Shown piece by piece: positions 7,901-8,044 of a DNA stretch of 8,044 nucleotides. The first letter of the stretch is position 1; every line of letters starts with the position of its first letter. Below the pieces are notes generated by a model. That model was not told where the DNA came from, searched no databases, and worked only from the letters and a program-made list of their open reading frames with translations. Origin of the DNA: JANYCG01 sp031397915 (lineage in GTDB: Bacteria > Pseudomonadota > Gammaproteobacteria > Burkholderiales > Burkholderiaceae_C); assembly GCA_031397915.1 (NCBI GenBank), contig JANNMM010000319.1, positions 1 through 8,044 on the forward strand, given 5' to 3'. The position numbers and the translations under genes were made by a program.

Positions 7901-8044
7901 GCCACCCGCAGAGCTGGTGATCGACAGGTTGGTCACGGGGGTGATGCCCGCGTCTACTGCAATTTCGTTTTTGGCATCGAGGTTCAACGAAAACGCCCCG
8001 CTCGTCAACAGCGGTGCTGCCCCGGTTCCTATGCTTCCGTTGCC
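4973..8044 (-). CDS. Large repetitive beta-helical exoprotein (TpsA/filamentous haemagglutinin-like), C-terminal 1023 residues
   Basis: The frame is open to the right edge, so the N-terminus, including any signal peptide and TPS secretion domain, is missing. The TTG at 8008 is only an internal codon. Nearly all visible sequence is short imperfect repeats of about 27-39 residues, roughly G-x-Q-T-I/L, a Gly turn, then I-x-V-x-G-G-x-G-x-x-A-x-A-x-I. This Gly/Ala/Ser/Thr/Asn-rich pattern, with very few lysines, is typical of right-handed beta-helix exoproteins and adhesins. Repeats decay towards the C-terminus, and the last 50 or so residues form a distinct acidic/aromatic tail. No autotransporter beta-barrel is present, consistent with export by the separate TpsB encoded downstream. 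Cysteines are few: 339 and 344 in one long loop, 952 and 955 as CNGC, and 1022 next to the C-terminus (window numbering). It is probably the substrate of the TpsB at 1854-3473. TpsA assignment rests on context and repeat style; the ligand or function (adhesion, biofilm, competition) is unknown. Confidence 0.85.
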   Translation of the reverse strand, partial: GNGSIGTGAAPLLTSGAFSLNLDAKNEIAVDAGITPVTNLSITSSAGGTGSIAVTNSNYAGLSVTRSGTDLVLSGVNPALTGSFELASTDGGIRVASDILNVTNLTLNAAYNQAAGADLTIQASGAPRTIAATGQVLLQAGRDILVTADNAAAAAVTILGNTTYLQANRNVEITAGTAVGANALVQGAYNQVNAGNDLKVTANGGSALINATSTSGQNFQASHDILVTGGSAGIAGATAGMTSAGSQTLTVGNNLVLQGGASDGATAKLQAVFSQSFSQGANNITIAGGSGLGASASITGTSQSIPSPTGSVTIQGGSGTGAFAEIVATTSSQNIGNQCINFNCPPLTDQIAVLGGTGAGAYASLRAVGSQTLRTVGDVRVVGGSGLGANAEILSTGLGQSQSIGENNTSSNVPTQNILVQAGLGGTARIQAAGSQTLEAGADISVLGGTGANMTASIESTGGFQTIGNARNANSSVNPGDNILVRGGSGTGSAAWIRAATGQTVDAGQNFAVSGGASGAFAEISTAAGFQTIGNLNSTFSFDQTNLIALQGGTGNNAYAKISSGGGQSISSSTGITLVGGAGDASGALLMSTSTGQTINTVGALNITGGSGSAPGLNETGIRNTTGGLQFVNATAGIVITGGGFGSDTWIKEQAVGGNQTISTQGALVLQAPTAGAGITSIESGTGGQSIVVGDVIGISNDGGTSTRITSGANQNITADALSITLASTNGAATRAEVSAVGNQVFTLNGGVAPATLTVANFSGAAGSSARLMAGGTQTIAMNYFNAGTMKIGDVNALGESLVGSVGDQTIVVGGLTIQGGATAAASSKLLAGTPTTGTMLVSTLNGPIEVLGGAAGSAAMDPLFLNGVSNGSILVIAGAGSTSFANVTAGTINMAATNGNMAVIGGGAPATVVATNAFNLAASGGLTITPGGAGAYITATNGGNINLGGPCNGCTAGLIGPFNVSAGANPSVPFDPYSALLNLYVSDIFFNFNDYDEYGELTLSEDGTLTYGSRRRGLNQCY
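6257..7054 (-). repeat. Alternating long/short protein super-repeat in the exoprotein
   Basis: Four long units, each containing Q-x-I-G-N/E followed by a 12-14 residue Asn/Ser/Pro-rich loop, alternate with four short units beginning Q-T-L/V or Q-S-I. The Ile-Gly-Asn position recurs at codons near 7034, 6827, 6638 and 6440, giving periods of 69, 63 and 66 residues. DNA identity survives only locally: TTGCCGATGG at 6441 and again at 6639, both followed by near-identical bases. The repeats are therefore old and diverged, not a recent tandem expansion. Confidence 0.8.

Noticed and set aside
7980..8008. Start of the exoprotein at the TTG at 8008
   Set aside because: The frame continues without a stop to the window edge with the same Gly/Ala-rich character, and there is no signal peptide or ribosome binding site, so the gene is truncated by the window.

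Overview
The window is high-GC, densely coded bacterial DNA. It most likely comes from a betaproteobacterium of the order Burkholderiales, and the gene style (PXPV-type secreted protein, GlnRS insertion) suggests Comamonadaceae. No rRNA, species marker or database search was available, so this placement is an inference from gene content and protein style.

Layout, left to right: (1) 1-548, minus strand, is the N-terminal third of glutaminyl-tRNA synthetase (glnS), running off the left edge. (2) 685-1182, plus strand, encodes a small exported protein with a His/Tyr/Gly/Pro-rich PXPV-type tail. It is divergent from glnS across a 136-base gap. (3) 1176-1823, minus strand, is a DUF924-family protein of unknown function, whose 3' end overlaps the PXPV gene tail-to-tail by 7 bases. 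(4) 1854-3473, minus strand, encodes a TpsB outer-membrane transporter (ShlB/FhaC/HecB family). (5) 3481-4959, minus strand, encodes an exported protein with two FecR domains. (6) 4973-8044, minus strand, is the C-terminal 1023 residues of a very large repetitive exoprotein, whose N-terminus lies beyond the right edge.

Items 6, 5 and 4 are read in that order with gaps of only 13 and 7 bases, so they look like one operon for two-partner secretion: a beta-helical TpsA-like passenger, a periplasmic FecR-domain protein and the TpsB pore. DUF924 follows after 30 bases and may be co-transcribed. The simplest model is that the exoprotein crosses the outer membrane through the TpsB protein. The FecR-domain protein, which has a signal peptide but no obvious membrane anchor, would work in the periplasm or be exported with the substrate.

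The most notable points are the double-FecR protein between passenger and transporter, its two layers of internal duplication with paired cysteines, the alternating long/short super-repeat in the passenger, and the passenger's non-repetitive acidic/aromatic C-terminal tail with a CxxC motif and a penultimate cysteine. I found no CRISPR array, tRNA, rRNA, insertion sequence or convincing terminator. The operon promoter lies outside the window.
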